Positions 45,147 through 57,189 of a stretch of 64,000 bases of DNA are shown piece by piece. Source of the DNA: Theristus sp. LFF4_11 (taxonomy: Eukaryota; Nematoda; Chromadorea; Monhysterida; Xyalidae); the NCBI GenBank assembly GCA_030248135.1, contig JASANC010005403.1:1-64000 (forward strand). Direction: 5' to 3'. Numbering within the stretch: position 1 is the stretch's first letter; every line of letters begins with the position of its first letter. The notes below the pieces were generated by a model. It saw nothing but the letters and a program-made list of their open reading frames with translations, was not told the origin of the DNA and did no database searches. The translations under genes were made by a program, and so were the position numbers.

Positions 45147-48100
45147 GGGATTTTAGGCGATGTTTTTAGCCAGGGCTAACCCAAAGAAGCGTACAGAACG
45201 CCATTGAGTAGGGCGCCCATCGAGTTTTCAGTCATTAAGTGCCTATACACCCCTCGGCGGGGCTCGATCCCCCGAGCGCACAGACTGTAGTCCTCCAACG
45301 CACTACCACGAGGCTGCAGGTTGATTGACGATCGATATGATGTTGGAACTTTTGCAACAGTTTACGTCGACTGAAATTCTGTGTTGATTTTGGTGATGTT
45401 GATTGTGTGAATTTGGTGAAATAGCTGGTGGTGATCAGTGCAACCTCTGCGGCTCTGTTTTTTATTGTCCAAAACGTTCCCCCGGACAGCAGACAATGAA
45501 CGTTCACGCTTAGGTTTTCTGGTGTTTGTAAAACTCAATTTTTTTTCAACAATGTCCACATTTTCCATCTGATTTGCCAGACCGAACAAGAGCGCGACAT
45601 CGTCTCGGCGTCGCTCATCGAGATGAACCAGGAATTGGTGGAACGAGCGTTGACCGTCATTCGATCGGCACTCGCCAATCAACTCGACTGGCAACAGATT
45701 CAGGTTGCGCTCTGGCAGAAAACTGATTCGCTTATTCTATTATTTTATTCCAATAAAGCGATTTCACAGGAATTGGTCGATGAAGCGTCTTCACGCGGTG
45801 ACCCGGTAGCGCGATCGATAAAAAAACTGAAACTGGACTCCGGTCAATTTACAATGCTGCTTGAGAATCCGTATGAGCAAGAACAGGTACTGTGGTTCTG
45901 GTCATTCCAGCGTGATGGAGATTTCGCTGAAACGGAAACATTGGCATTTTAAATTTTTTTGTGTGTGTGTGTACTTTTTTTGTGGCTGTTTTTTTAATTT
46001 AAATGTACCGTAATAGAGCCATTATTACCACCATGCCATTTTGCAGGACAGCTCATCATCAGAAGCGCAGGACAGCGTAGGCGAAAACGACTCGACGCCG
46101 AGAAACGAATCGAAACCGAAATTCTCCGACAATCGTATGCTAATTGACATCGAGTTGACGCTAAACGCGTATCAGAACGCGCGACGCTACTACGAACACC
46201 GACGGGCGGCTGTCACGAAGGAACAGAAAACGATCGACGCTTCGAAGAAAGCGCTGAAATCGGCGCAAGTGAAGGCGAATGAAATGCTGAAACAGGTGAG
46301 AGCGCTGTCAGCCAGGTGAGTTTGGGTCTTCGAGCTACATGCTGTTCATACAGTTTTATCGGAGTTTCCTGCTATTTCGCGAAATAAAATGGATGGATGG
46401 ATGGTCTGCCGGCTGTTCCTACAACATATCCAACTAGCTGATTGGTTGGTGATTACGTGATGCGTAGCTTCCGTGCAAACCAAACTCCGCCTCCACAGCA
46501 TCCCGTGATCACCATTCTCCAACCAATCAGTTCGATATGTAAAGGAGTAGGAGTTTGACTATAGGAGACTGTGATCGTACCTTGATGATTGACTACCTGG
46601 TTCACTGAAACCGTTTTCGTGCGTGGAAGCACCGCAAAACAGTTCGAAGCTGGTTTTACTGGTTGGAGCGGTTCAATGGTTATTGGCTGCAACATGAAAT
46701 CGCTTTTGATAAGTTCATGCCAACTCTTAAGCGGCATTCATTTGGTGACGCGTGACTAGGGTTAGGGGCTTTGAAAAAAAATTTTTTTTTTATTTTTTTT
46801 CGTTTTTTTTTTTTTTAAATTTGGATTTTTTTTTCAAACTTAAAAAAAAATTTGAAAAATTTTTCTTCTACTTTGCTCTGAAAATTCGATTTATGGCATA
46901 ATTTTTTGAAAGTTCAAACCAAATTTTCTTCCCAACTTCTTTGTGTGCTTAGGTACATGTCATTATTTGGTCATTTTGACCGACGTACTCCATGTTTTTC
47001 GATTTGGATGACTTCTAGAGTCAATTTTTAGCGTTGAAATGACTTAACTGAATTGAAATATCGTTTCAGAAATCGTTTTCTTGCAACTTAGAACATGTTT
47101 TTTCAGTCGGTAGGCCATGAGATGAACATGATATCTTGTTGATTGGCGTACGTTATAGGTCTACAATGGAGTTGTGCGATATATTGTTAAACAATTGGAG
47201 CGGGGATGTTGGTTAATACCACATCACACGACCGTTTTTCAGATACCCGATAACATGGCCACATGTTAAAACTTGCGTGCTGAGCTAAACTAACGTGTTA
47301 AACTTGCGTCTGTCAGTTGCCCGCAACGTGATCGCGAAATCATGGTACGTGTTTTCGATACGATGATTTGAAGAGTGGGCTCTCGCCATGTGGCAGATAG
47401 CATAGCTGGTTGAACCTGAAAGTAAGTGTCTTGGGGGGGCGGGGCGACCGGGTCGACAGGGGTTGCCGACTTAGCTACAGCAAACAGGAATTTTTGAACA
47501 CAGTCAAATTTTGGTAATTTTCTGAAGAGGAACAACTAAGAACGGTTCAATATTCAAGTACACGTCGAAAATTGTCCTGTTTTACTGTTGAAAATGCAAC
47601 TTTCCCTCTATGAAATGGACATAATTTCAATAAAACACGATTTTCGCTCTTATAGTTTTCCGGATCGTTCTGAAAATAGTCTAGATGAACTCAGCTCGAC
47701 GAGACGCTTCGAACAAACCTAACTTGTAAAAAAAATTTAAAAAAAAAATTTTTTTTTTTAATTTAAAAAAAATCCGGATTTTTTTTCCCCCTAACCCTAC
47801 GCGTGACTGTGTTAAAACATAGCTACGCGGTTATTAAAAATGCTTCATGAATGCCCCTTTAACGTCAGCCAGCAGTCGGTGTGTTTTTCAATAAAGCGCA
47901 ATTCTGAACTGCAGAAAGTGAACACAGAAAAATCCGCAAATGCAGAACGGAGCCATGCAATTTTGCAATTTTTTTCACGGCTCGCACAAAATGCAGGTGC
48001 AAATCAAGGCGACCGTCAGTAAACAGCGCAAGGTGTACTGGTTCGAGAAGTTCCTCTGGTTCATCAGCTCCGATAATCATCTGGTGATCGGCGGTCGTGA

Positions 48101-51100
48101 TGCGCAGCAAAACGAACTGATCGTGAAACGCTTCTTTCGCCCGGGCGACGCGTACGTGCACGCGGATGTGCGCGGCGCCACGTCGGTCGGTGGTTTTTTT
48201 CTGGTGTGGATAGGATTTGTGGTCCCCTCCTCCCGTCCTCGAACCGGATTTAGAAATATGAAGGCGTAAGAAGTCTCAGAATGTGTGCGCCAGTTTTCAT
48301 CACCCGAAACTTGCGTGTGTGGGGTGTATGGACGGCTGAGCGTTCCCGTGCCTGTGAAGGCGTAAAACCTCGGTGGTTAATGTGGATGGACGAAGTGTCC
48401 CGTTAGTTAGCACAGTTGTCCAAAGAGGAAGACTGTCAGTTTGCACAAGAGCAGTGTTCCGAAAAGGACAAAAACTGGAGACCGCTGTAAGCAACGATGT
48501 TCTGCTTACACGTTCGCACAAACTGATTCTGGCGCTCTGGTAATAGTGCTCGTGCTACCGAGTTACATCGACACAAATGATCATAACGGAGGTTTATAGC
48601 ACACTGAACGTGGTGTACAATGAAGCGCCATTCATAAAGCAGTATTTAGTGACTCGTAGCTGTGTTAAAACATAGCTTCGCGGTGATTAAATACTGATTC
48701 AGGAATGCCCCATGACATTCGCAAATTCCAACTGAATCACAACCACGTTCAAAATTCAAAACTGTCGCAGGTCGTCGTGAAAAACCACCGCGGCCAACCG
48801 ACGGCCGACGACATTGCGCCGCGCACAATGATGGAGGCGGCTACGATGGCTGTTTGTCATTCGGCTGCCTGGGACGCCAAGGTGGTCGCTGGAGCTTGGT
48901 GGGTCAACTATGAACAGGTGCGTCGCAGGGAAAAAAGTACGTGAACCAGAACTTTAAAGCTTTCTGTTTGCTCTGTGATGATATTCACTGATATCAAACG
49001 GAACATAATCTTTTTTGTTGTTTAAAACGTTTTCGAAAATATAAATCGAGCTACCAATACCAGAATGGAAACAGCCATTATGCGAAACTTTTTGAGTTTG
49101 TGCGAAATATGCGAAAACAGCTTTTTGAGTTTTAGGTTGGTATGGAATAGTCGTTCAATATTTATGGCTGAAAACTAGTGGAACCTAGGTTGAACTTTGC
49201 TAAATAACTAGTTAAAATTATAGCCAGAATTGTCACAAGGTTGGTGAGCTGCAGCATTTCAAAGTCGGTATCACTACTTACGGACCACCCTGTAGAACGT
49301 CCAGCGGAGCCAACTTTTCATGTTTTTTTTGCAAATTTCCACTCAAGGTGACTCGCACAGCACCGTCAGGCGAGTACTTGACGGCGGGCAGTTTCATGAT
49401 TCGTGGCCGAAAAAACCCGCTGCCGAGTGTTCAGCTGCAGATGGGCTTTGGGTTCATGTTTCGACTCGATGATGAATGCATTGCGAGACACAGAGGCGAA
49501 CGGCAGCGGCTGCTCACTGGTTCGCTTTTTTATGATTCGGCTTCTATCACGACACCGGATCCAAAAGTCCGACCGAAGGTACCGAAACTCCGGTAGTTTT
49601 TTTGGGGGGAGCGAAACAGCCTTTTCTGCACTTGCACCACCTCACCACACCACCACTTTAATCAAACTGTCGCAGAAACATCGCAAGAAGTAAACACGCA
49701 AAACGACGATAGCGAGCTGCAAGAAGAACTGTTGCTAAGTGAGGACGACTCCGTGCAGGACCAGGACGAAGCGCTGGCGGTCGCGGACAAGGAGGAGTGC
49801 GAGTTCCCAGATGTTCAGGTTCAATTGCAACGACTGACGAGCGATACTGGTTCGGCGACGTGGGGCGACGCAAATGAGTACACCATTCTGCAAGTCAGTG
49901 TGGTGTTGTTGGCGTTGTTTTGGCATTGTTTCACGAATAAATCAAAAGATGCGAATGGCGAATGTTGTTGCAGCGGAGTCACTGACCATATCCGCTTCAT
50001 TTTTTTTAAATTGTATTGTAGCTCTTGTCCCACCGGATCCAGAAACCCAAAGGAACGTAACTTAGGTGGTGTCGTGTAGAGAGGTGCGTTATGTGTGACG
50101 TGAGTGTCTCGTGAGCCAATGCCCTTGCCACGAGAAAGTAACAGTTTAGGCTCCCCGCTCTGTCCTGGAGAAGCACTCTAAACTTTATCTCGATTACCGT
50201 TGTTTTCTATCCGCCATATCCCCGAAAGGTGGCGAATCCGAAAGTGTCCTTGGTTTTCCTTGTTTTTTTCACACAGTACGTACGTTTGTTTAGACCTGAC
50301 ACTTTGCGCAGAATACAGAGCCACGTCGCGAAAGAAGAGGGAACAAGATCGGAGTTGCCCAGAAAACATACTTAGCCACAAATTGGTTTTGTTTGATTTC
50401 AACGAAAACTCGATGCATTAGTTCTTCGTGCTGCAACTGGAGAGTTTCGGTTGTTCTGTATTCTGCGGAACAGAAAATGACAACAGGTTTTGAACAAAAC
50501 CGTCATGCTTTTGCCAGGTCGGCCCAGTTGGAATAGCCGAGCACACGAATGCCGCAAACCGTCGAGGTCGACTGGGCAACGAACAACGAAAGCAAGCGCA
50601 ATTGGACGAATCGCCGGAGCCTTCGGACCAGAAACCGACCAGCCCGAGCACCATCGGCGGCGGCGGAACGGCGAAACGCGGTCACAAGCATAAAACGCGC
50701 AAGATGAAACAAAAATACGGCGATCAAGACGAGGAGGAGCGAGCGATGCGACTGGCGATTCTGGCGTCGGCCGGTCAGAAGCGGCCGGACAAACGGCAAC
50801 TGAGAAAAGCCGGCAAAGGTTGGTGGTTGGCTGCTTTTGGTGGAGTGAAATGGAAAATGAGAACTTGTCAGGGGTTTTGAAAGCGAAATTTTGAGAATGA
50901 TGCCCGATTCGCCGAAGCCTGCTGGTTTTCTGACAATTTGTTCAATCTTTCTGAACAAACTTTCTGCTGGTTGATTATCGAATCAACCAAGTTGTTAGAT
51001 GGTTCTCTGCATTTCGGCCTGGCCAACATCACATGCAGAAGAGGGGTGGCCTCATCAGTGATGTGCCCCTCCTGAACCACTCAAGATAAAAAACTTGTGC

Positions 51101-54100
51101 AATAGCTTGTGCGCAGAAAATCTTTCTTCCTTCCAGGTCATTTCCCGCATGCGAAACCTGCACCGACTCAACAGCAGAAACCAAAATCACCCAGTCAGCA
51201 GCCATCACCGAAATCAGAAATCACCGAGAAACCTGAACACGATGAAGTGGATTCAGTCGAAATTGCGCCGTCCACTGACGCGGCAGCGCCGTCAACTGCG
51301 AATGGACTCGTCGAGCACGCGAATGACCGGACCGAACCAATCACCGCTGAATGGCAGCAAAGTGACGCACAGCAACGCGTCACGACACCGACAACTGGCA
51401 TCGACGCCAGTCAGCCAGCTGACGGTCAAATGGCGGTCGTGGCGAGTGAACAATTGCTGGAGGATGACGACGACGCCACCGTGGAGCACGACGGCGACCA
51501 GTTGACGGCGCTGTTGGACACGCTCACTGGGCGGCCCACCGATGACGACTTGCTGCTGTTTGCGGTGCCCGTGCGTTTGTTTTGGACTGTTCTTTCATTC
51601 AATGTTCGGTTTTGTTGCTTGAGTCGCGCGTGTTGGTGAATAATACAGTTGAACTCGAAATTATGGGGAATCACCTGATTGATTGATTCGGATTACGGTG
51701 CATATGCATGCTTTCTGTGCAGACATTGCTATAAGGCGAAGTTTAGTTGCACAGAAAGCATGCATACCGTAATTTTGACCAATCAGCTGATTCCCCATAA
51801 TTTAGAGTTCGACTATCATGCGGATGCGCGAGCGAGCGTCAGCGAGCGGACAGCGCATCACGCATTATATGAGCCGTTATCCTCTCGCGCGCGTTTTTCA
51901 AATTTGCTCGCTTCCTCCAGCGAGCATAGTATAAGCCACAAACTTGGTTCTGTGCACACGAAACGAACACCCAAAGTTGTGCTTGGAGCCGCGAAAAAAT
52001 TTTTATCCGACTACTTTTCATACGCTGTAGACACGAAAAACCTATTCTGAAAACAGTGTTACTTATTTTTCTATCTCTTTTTTTTTTTCCGGTATGTCAT
52101 CAACATGTGTTCGCGCTTTCAGTTTTTACCTGCGACACGTTCACAGTCTAGCAAGAATGTTTCCTGGGGTAATTTCATCCGTAGATTTGGAAAAATGGGT
52201 TAATTTTTTGCCCCGACCACTTTTTTGGGTAAAAATTTGGGCATTTTTAAAAGTTCGCAGCGTTTTCACCGGGTTTCAAGTGTTCGCCCTTTCAATTTTT
52301 AGCTGGGACACGTTCACAGTTGAAGAAAAATGTTTCCTAGGGTAATTTCATCCGTAGATTTGGAAAAATGAGTTAATTTTTTGCCCCGAGCCCTTTTTGG
52401 GGTAAAAATTGGGCTTTTTTGAAAGTTCGCAGGGTTGTCACCTGGTTTTAAGTGTTCGCCCTTTCAATTTTTAGCTGGGACACTTTCACAGTTGAACAAG
52501 AATTTTTCGTCGGGTAAATTCATCCGTAGATTCTGAAAATTTAGTTTATTTTTTGCCCGGGCATTATTTGGGTCAAAATTGTGCATTTTTTGAAAATTCG
52601 TAGCATTTTGACTGGGTATCATTTTTTCAGTCTTACAAATTTTGTCTGAGCTACGAAAAATAGCAGAAATGTTTAGTCCGTAGGAATTCAATACGCTGAT
52701 CACGGATTTTGGGATAGTTTTCTTACGTGAGCAACTCTAGATGCTGAATCGTGACGATTTCGGGCGAATCGGCCGTGGAAGTTGGCGAAATCGGTCCAGA
52801 AACGAAAAACAAGAAAAGGGTGTTTTCCAGGGTAATTCAATGCGCTGATCACGAATTTTGGGTTAGTTTTCTTACGCGAGCAACTCTAGATGCTGAATCG
52901 TGACGATTTCGGGCGAATCGGCCGTGGAAATTGGCGAAATCGGTCCAGAAACGAAAAACAAGAAAAGGGTGTTTTCCAGGGTAATTCAATGCGCTGATCA
53001 CGAATTTTGGGTTAGTTTTCTTACGTGAGCAACTCTAGATGCTGAATCGTGACGATTTCGGGCGAATCGGCCGTGGAAGTTGGCGAAATCGGTCCAGAAA
53101 CGAAAAACAAGAAAAGGGTGTTTTCCAGGGTATTTCAATGCGCTTATAACAAAATTTGGGTTAGTTTTCTTACGTGAGCAACTCTAGACGCTGAATCGTG
53201 ACGATTTCGGGCGAATCGGGCGTGGAAGTTGGCGAAATCGGTCCAGAAACGAAAAACAAGAAAATTGTGTTTTCCAGGGTAATTCAATGCGCTGATCACG
53301 GATTTTGGGTTAGTTTTCTTGTATGAGCAACTCTAGATACTGAATCGTGACGATTTATGGCGAATCGGCCGTTGAATTTAGCGAAACCGGTCCAGAAATG
53401 AAAAACAAGAAAACGGTGTTTTCCATGGTAATTCATTACGCCGATCACGGCTTTTGGGTCAGTTTTTCTTTGGTGAGCGATTCTAGGTACTGAATCGTGA
53501 CGATTTTAGGGAATCGGCCGTGGAATTTGGCGAAATCGGTCCAGAAACGAAAAACAAGAAAAGGCTGTTTTCCAGGGTAATTCAATGCACTGATCACGGA
53601 TTTTGGGTTAGTTTTTTTATGTGAGCAACTTTAGATACTGAATCGTGACGATTTCGGGCGAATCGGCCGTGGAAGTTGGCGAAATCGGTCCAGAAATGAA
53701 AAACGAGAAAACGGTTTTTCCCGGGTAATTCAATGTGCTGATCACGGATTTTGGGTTAGTTTTCTTGTATGAGCAACTCTAGATACTGAATCGTGACGAT
53801 TTATGGCGAATCGGCCGTTGAATTTAGCGAAACCGGTCCAGAAATGAAAAACAAGAAACGGTGTTTTCCATGGTAATTCATTACGCCGATCACGGCTTTT
53901 GGGTCAGTTTTTCTTTTGTGAGCGATTCTAGGTAATGAATCGTGACGATTTTGGGGAATCGGCCGTGGAATTTGGCGAAATCGGTCCAGAAACGAAAAAC
54001 AAGAAAAGGCTGTTTTCCAGGGTAATTCAATGCACTGATCACCGATTTTGGGTTAGTTTTTTATGTGAGCAACTCTAGATACTGAATCGTGACGATTTCG

Positions 54101-56647
54101 GGCGAATCGGCCGTGGAAGTTGGCGAAATCGGTCCAGAAACGAAAAAGAAGAAAAGGGTGTTTTCCAGGGTAATTCAATCCGCTGATCACGAATTTTGGG
54201 TTAGTTTTCTTATGTGAGCAACTTTAGATACTGAATCGTGACGATTTCGGGCGAATCGGCCGTGGAAATTGGCGAAATCGGTCCAGAAATGAAAAACGAG
54301 AAAACGGTTTTTCCAGGGTAATTCAATGTGCTGATCACGGATTTTGGGTTAGTTTTCTTGTATGAGCAAGGTGAATCGGCCGTGGAATTTAGCGAAACCG
54401 GTCCAGAAATGAAAAACAAGAAAACGGTGTTTTCCATGGTAATTCATTACGCCGATCACGGCTTTTGGGTCAGTTTTTCTTTTGTGAGCGATTCTAGGTA
54501 CTGAATCGTGACGATTTTGGGGAATCGGCCGTAGAAATGGCATAGGAGAAATCGGCCTAAAAAACGAAAAATGAAAAACCTAAGTTGACCGGGGTTTAGA
54601 AGAATGTGTGACCAACGAATTGTGATTTTGGTCCGACCTTCGGGGCTTATGTAAAAGTCAGAATCTATCTAAATGCGTGAGACGATATAAAAGAAGGATA
54701 TGGCCTTGTGTAAGCAGTGAAAGACTTGGCTCGACAACGCTTTTCAAGTCTTGATGTGGTACACACGGTACAAGTACATAAGGGTCATATTTTTGCGCCG
54801 CGTTTGTTTGTTTTTTTTTGAAGCACGCCCCCCACCGATTCCGGAAACGAAGGTACCAAACTCCGGTGGGATTGGGGAATGGACGGCTCACCATCCCGTG
54901 GAACCAATACCCTCGGATGTGAGGGGGCAGCCTCTAAGCCCCGCTCTGTCCTGGGGGCACCAGTGATCTTAGCCCGATTTCGGTTTCGGTGGCCTGCGGT
55001 CGCTATATCCCCGGAGGGCAGCGAATCCGAAGGTTTTCGTTTTCGTTTTCGTTTTGCTGAAAAGCGTAAAACTTTGAAGTTATTTTTTAATTGTTCTCTT
55101 CGATTTAATCTAAAATCACGCCATGTGCGAAATTCTGTAAATTCTGTGCAAAAACAGAAAAATTAGAGATTGCAAAACATTGTTGCATGTAGCTTTTTCG
55201 TTGTTGTTAAACGTACGCACCGCTGTGTACACACCAGCACCAGTGACAAAAAGGAGTTGTCTTCCGTTGATTTTCACCTTTTTTACCGGTGTCACCTTCA
55301 ACTAGTGTGGCAGGATAAACCGTCTGTCCCGTGAGTCATTGCCTTTGCCACAGGAGACCTTGCGTTCCGCAATGCTTCTGCGATACAATTTGTCCTGACC
55401 AAACCAGTGTCAGCGAGCTAAAGTCTGATTGTTATTTTAGTAGTTTTAGTGGTCGCTAAATGCCCGAAATCCGCAAATGTGAAAGGTCATTTGTCTACAA
55501 TACAAAGCACGAGGGTTGCCATGTGCAACCGAAATCATAAATAAACGCGCAAAAATATGACTCTTATGTACTTGTATCCGTGTGTACCACATCAGAGACT
55601 TGAAAAGCGTTGTCGAGCCAAGTCTTTCACTGCTTACACAAGGCCATATTCCTTCTTTTATATGCGTCTCACGCATTTTTAGATAATAGATGACATGACT
55701 TTTAACTCATGTATGGCAAGTTTATACTTTTTTTGCAAGGACAATGCTATGATAATTCAGAAACAACAGGGTGAAACAGTGCGTGCCGTTTTTCATTGAT
55801 TCCAAAACGCACATTGTCCTTTCAAATGCACATTTTGTTCTCTGTTAATGCCAGTTGGTGCACTGTATGCCCGACACGTCACGTCACGTCGTGTGTGAAT
55901 GCTGGTAGGAACTAGCACGTGTTCTGAAGATAACGTGACGTGCTGTGTTGCTGGTTTGTTCATGAATGAGACGTGACGTGATGTTTCACGTGCCGTATAA
56001 ACTGTTGAATTTGCCTTTGCTAGGTTTGCGCGCCGTACACAACGATGAGCGACTACAAGTTTCGTGTGAAAATCACACCCGGTGCTGGCAAACGTGGCAA
56101 AGCGGCGAAAACGGCGTTGCAGGTTTGTAAGTCGCAAACAAACACGAGTTTAGGTGTTAGCGAGGGTTCGGTCACTTAAGGAGAGTTCATCAATATTTTG
56201 ACAGTTCGGGTAGTGCAAAGCTAAGTGGCGAAAATGACCGGAACCCTGTTCGGATAATATTCGTAAAGTGCCGGTCTGACGTCTGAATACTGTTGCCTTT
56301 TTTAGATGTGAAGTTTTACAAATGAACATAAAAAGTCGAGCTTGTTGTTCTGGCTTTGCACAAAACTGAAAAACCGGGAATATTTTCAAACAAACGCTTT
56401 ACCACAACATCCAGCTTGTTCATTGGTTCTGGTTGTAGACTCAAGCAGTAGCCAATCAGTGTGTTCAATTCAATTATTTGGAATACTTCCGGTGCAGGTC
56501 TTCCTGAAACACGCGAACCCAATGCAGCGCGGCTTGATGAAGGCCGCCCAGGAGCAGGAGTTGGCGCGAAATCTCCCGGGCAAAGTGAAACTACACGCAC
56601 CGGCGTTGCAATCAGTCATACAGCAACAGAAGAAAAAGAAGAAATGA
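42920..56647 (+). CDS. nemf: NEMF/Rqc2 ribosome quality-control factor
   Basis: Binds 60S ribosomes carrying stalled peptidyl-tRNA, recruits listerin and directs C-terminal tailing; cytosolic. Exons: 42920-43047, 43423-43600, 43784-43932, 44276-45113, 45581-45703, 45770-45886, 46047-46295, 47997-48185, 48771-48917, 49348-49519, 49676-49893, 50518-50818, 51137-51570, 56024-56122, 56498-56647. The sum is 3492 nt (1163 aa; human NEMF about 1076). It begins [17 protein letters not shown]. Asp9 and the DR of LGVDRIVD (D96-R97), equivalent to functional residues of Rqc2, are kept. NFACT-R follows ([60 protein letters not shown]). The acidic/basic middle has [24 protein letters not shown] ends the protein ([31 protein letters not shown], poly-Lys tail). 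A Thr/Ser-rich (ACA)n insert lies near residues 330-380. The 49519 donor is the weakest call. Confidence 0.93.
45114..45316 (-). mobile_element. tRNA-derived SINE, copy 4, at a NEMF splice donor
   Basis: Reverse-oriented SINE whose (TTG)n tail starts immediately after the coding exon ending at 45113. CTACAGGTTG at the left and CTGCAGGTTG at the right (about 45316-45325) look like the target-site duplication, so the donor CAG/GTTG exists on both sides of the insert. Confidence 0.85.
46420..46545. mobile_element. GATTGGTTGGTGATCACG-type MITE, copy 1
   Basis: CAACTAGCTGATTGGTTGGTGATTACG pairs imperfectly with a downstream CGTGATCACCATTCTCCAACCAATCAG. Related hairpins are at 51650-51822 and 58690-58868. 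It lies in the NEMF intron after 46295. Confidence 0.6.
46731..47859. mobile_element. Palindromic TTAA-type MITE, copy 6, interrupted
   Basis: The left end GCGGCATTCAT follows TTAA at 46727. After the hAT-like insertion the hairpin resumes (GCGTGACTGTGTTAAAACATAGC) and ends CTTCATGAATGCCCC plus TTTAA. The left arm has lost about 15 bp (the GAAGCAGTATTTA stretch). Confidence 0.8.
46757..47799. mobile_element. TAGGGTTAGGGG hAT-like element
   Basis: Exact 8-bp duplication CGCGTGAC (46749-46756 and 47800-47807). Ends are TAGGGTTAGGGG and CCCCTAACCCTA. Subterminal homopolymer A/T blocks and an inner segment (TCTGAAAATTCG ... TTTGAAAGTTCAA) are related to the TAGGGTTGTT family. It is non-coding and nested in a MITE that itself lies in a NEMF intron. 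Confidence 0.83.
48622..48710. mobile_element. Palindromic TTAA-type MITE, copy 7
   Basis: Diverged copy (GCGCCATTCATAAAGCAG ... ACTGATTCAGGAATGCCCC) in the NEMF intron just upstream of the exon starting at 48771. The TTAA flank has decayed. Confidence 0.75.
50968..51088 (-). repeat. Dispersed ~120-bp repeat with CTGATGA...GAAA core, copy 2
   Basis: Reverse copy of 19305-19425 in the NEMF intron between 50818 and 51137. CTGATGA, both GGCC blocks, the 28-nt spacing and GAAA are conserved. Confidence 0.65.
51650..51822. mobile_element. GATTGGTTGGTGATCACG-related MITE, copy 2
   Basis: Inverted ends AGTCGAACTCTAAATTATGG-like (right) and AGTTGAACTCGAAATTATGG (left), with inner arms TACGGTGCATATGCATGC and GCATGCATACCGTA. 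It lies at the start of the 4.5 kb NEMF intron. Confidence 0.65.
52110..52650 (+). repeat. Second, diverged ~165-bp tandem repeat
   Basis: About three units marked by TTTTTAGCTGGGACACGTTC, TAATTTCATCCGTAGATT and TTAATTTTTTGCCCCGA, spaced roughly 165 bp. It adjoins satellite array 2 but is a different family. Confidence 0.75.
52670..54560 (-). repeat. ~140-150-bp satellite array 2
   Basis: About a dozen units, reverse complement of the 21.2-22.5 kb array (GAATCGTGACGATTTCGGGC, GGCGAAATCGGTCCAGAAA). Units are more diverse here, and some show a multi-unit pattern (TATGAGCAACTCTAG and GTGAGCGATTCTAGG types recurring together). One unit at about 54365 has a deletion. Confidence 0.9.
54661..55688. 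mobile_element. ~1.0 kb TIR element, copy 2
   Basis: Same element as 20134-21152 in reverse orientation, with ends ATCTAAATGCGTGAGACG and CGTCTCACGCATTTTTAGAT. It is joined to satellite array 2 through the shared GGGGCTTATGTAAAAGTCAG linker. It lies in the large NEMF intron. Confidence 0.8.
55850..56018. mobile_element. ACGTCACGTG-rich MITE, copy 3
   Basis: Diverged hairpin with CGACACGTCACGTCACGTCG, GCACGTGTTC and GAGACGTGACGTGATG motifs and end TTGAATTTGCC. It stops only a few bases before the acceptor of the NEMF exon starting at 56024, so it may supply part of that intron's 3' end. Confidence 0.6.
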
Positions 56648-57189
56648 ACGCAAATATGGAGTGCCAAGCTTTTGTTGTGTGATTTTCAGCAGCCCAGTGT
56701 TTTGTTTTGCCTGGGTATTCTGTTCTGTGATAAGGCTCTTTTGAGAACTGCCTTTGCCTTGGCAGTGTCTGAGCACCCAGACTTCTTGATTCTAAATCTC
56801 ACAAAAGACAACCAAGACGTTTTGAAATATTGAAAACAACCAGCTCTGTGATACACGGTTGCAAATTTGTTATCGTGCTTATTGTTTCGTTCTTTTTTAT
56901 CGGTGCCAGTGAACGATTTGTTTGAACCTACAATCAATGTTTGTTTGATTATCTGTTTGCTGGGTCCTGTCAGATAAAACCGATTTACGAATAATCACAA
57001 ACATTTTATATGCGTATCGTTGCTCTTCTGTCCTTCTTTGTCTTGCTTGCGCATGGCCTCATCTGCTGCCAGGTTCTCAAAAACACCGGACACGTTTACT
57101 GGTCGTCTCATTCTCTCAAATCAGATTTTCAGAAAAAAGTAACCATCAAATCAACAACAAACGCCAACAATCTCTTGTTGCACAAATGC
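56648..57189. other. Convergent 3' intergenic region between NEMF and FCF2
   Basis: About 540 bp between the stop codons of two convergent genes. No repeat or further gene was recognised; it should hold both 3' UTRs and polyadenylation sites. Confidence 0.35.

Noticed and set aside
44259..45179. 306-codon single ORF as the whole coding unit
   Set aside because: Its core is a real NEMF exon (44276-45113), but the last part translates the SINE tail beyond the splice donor.
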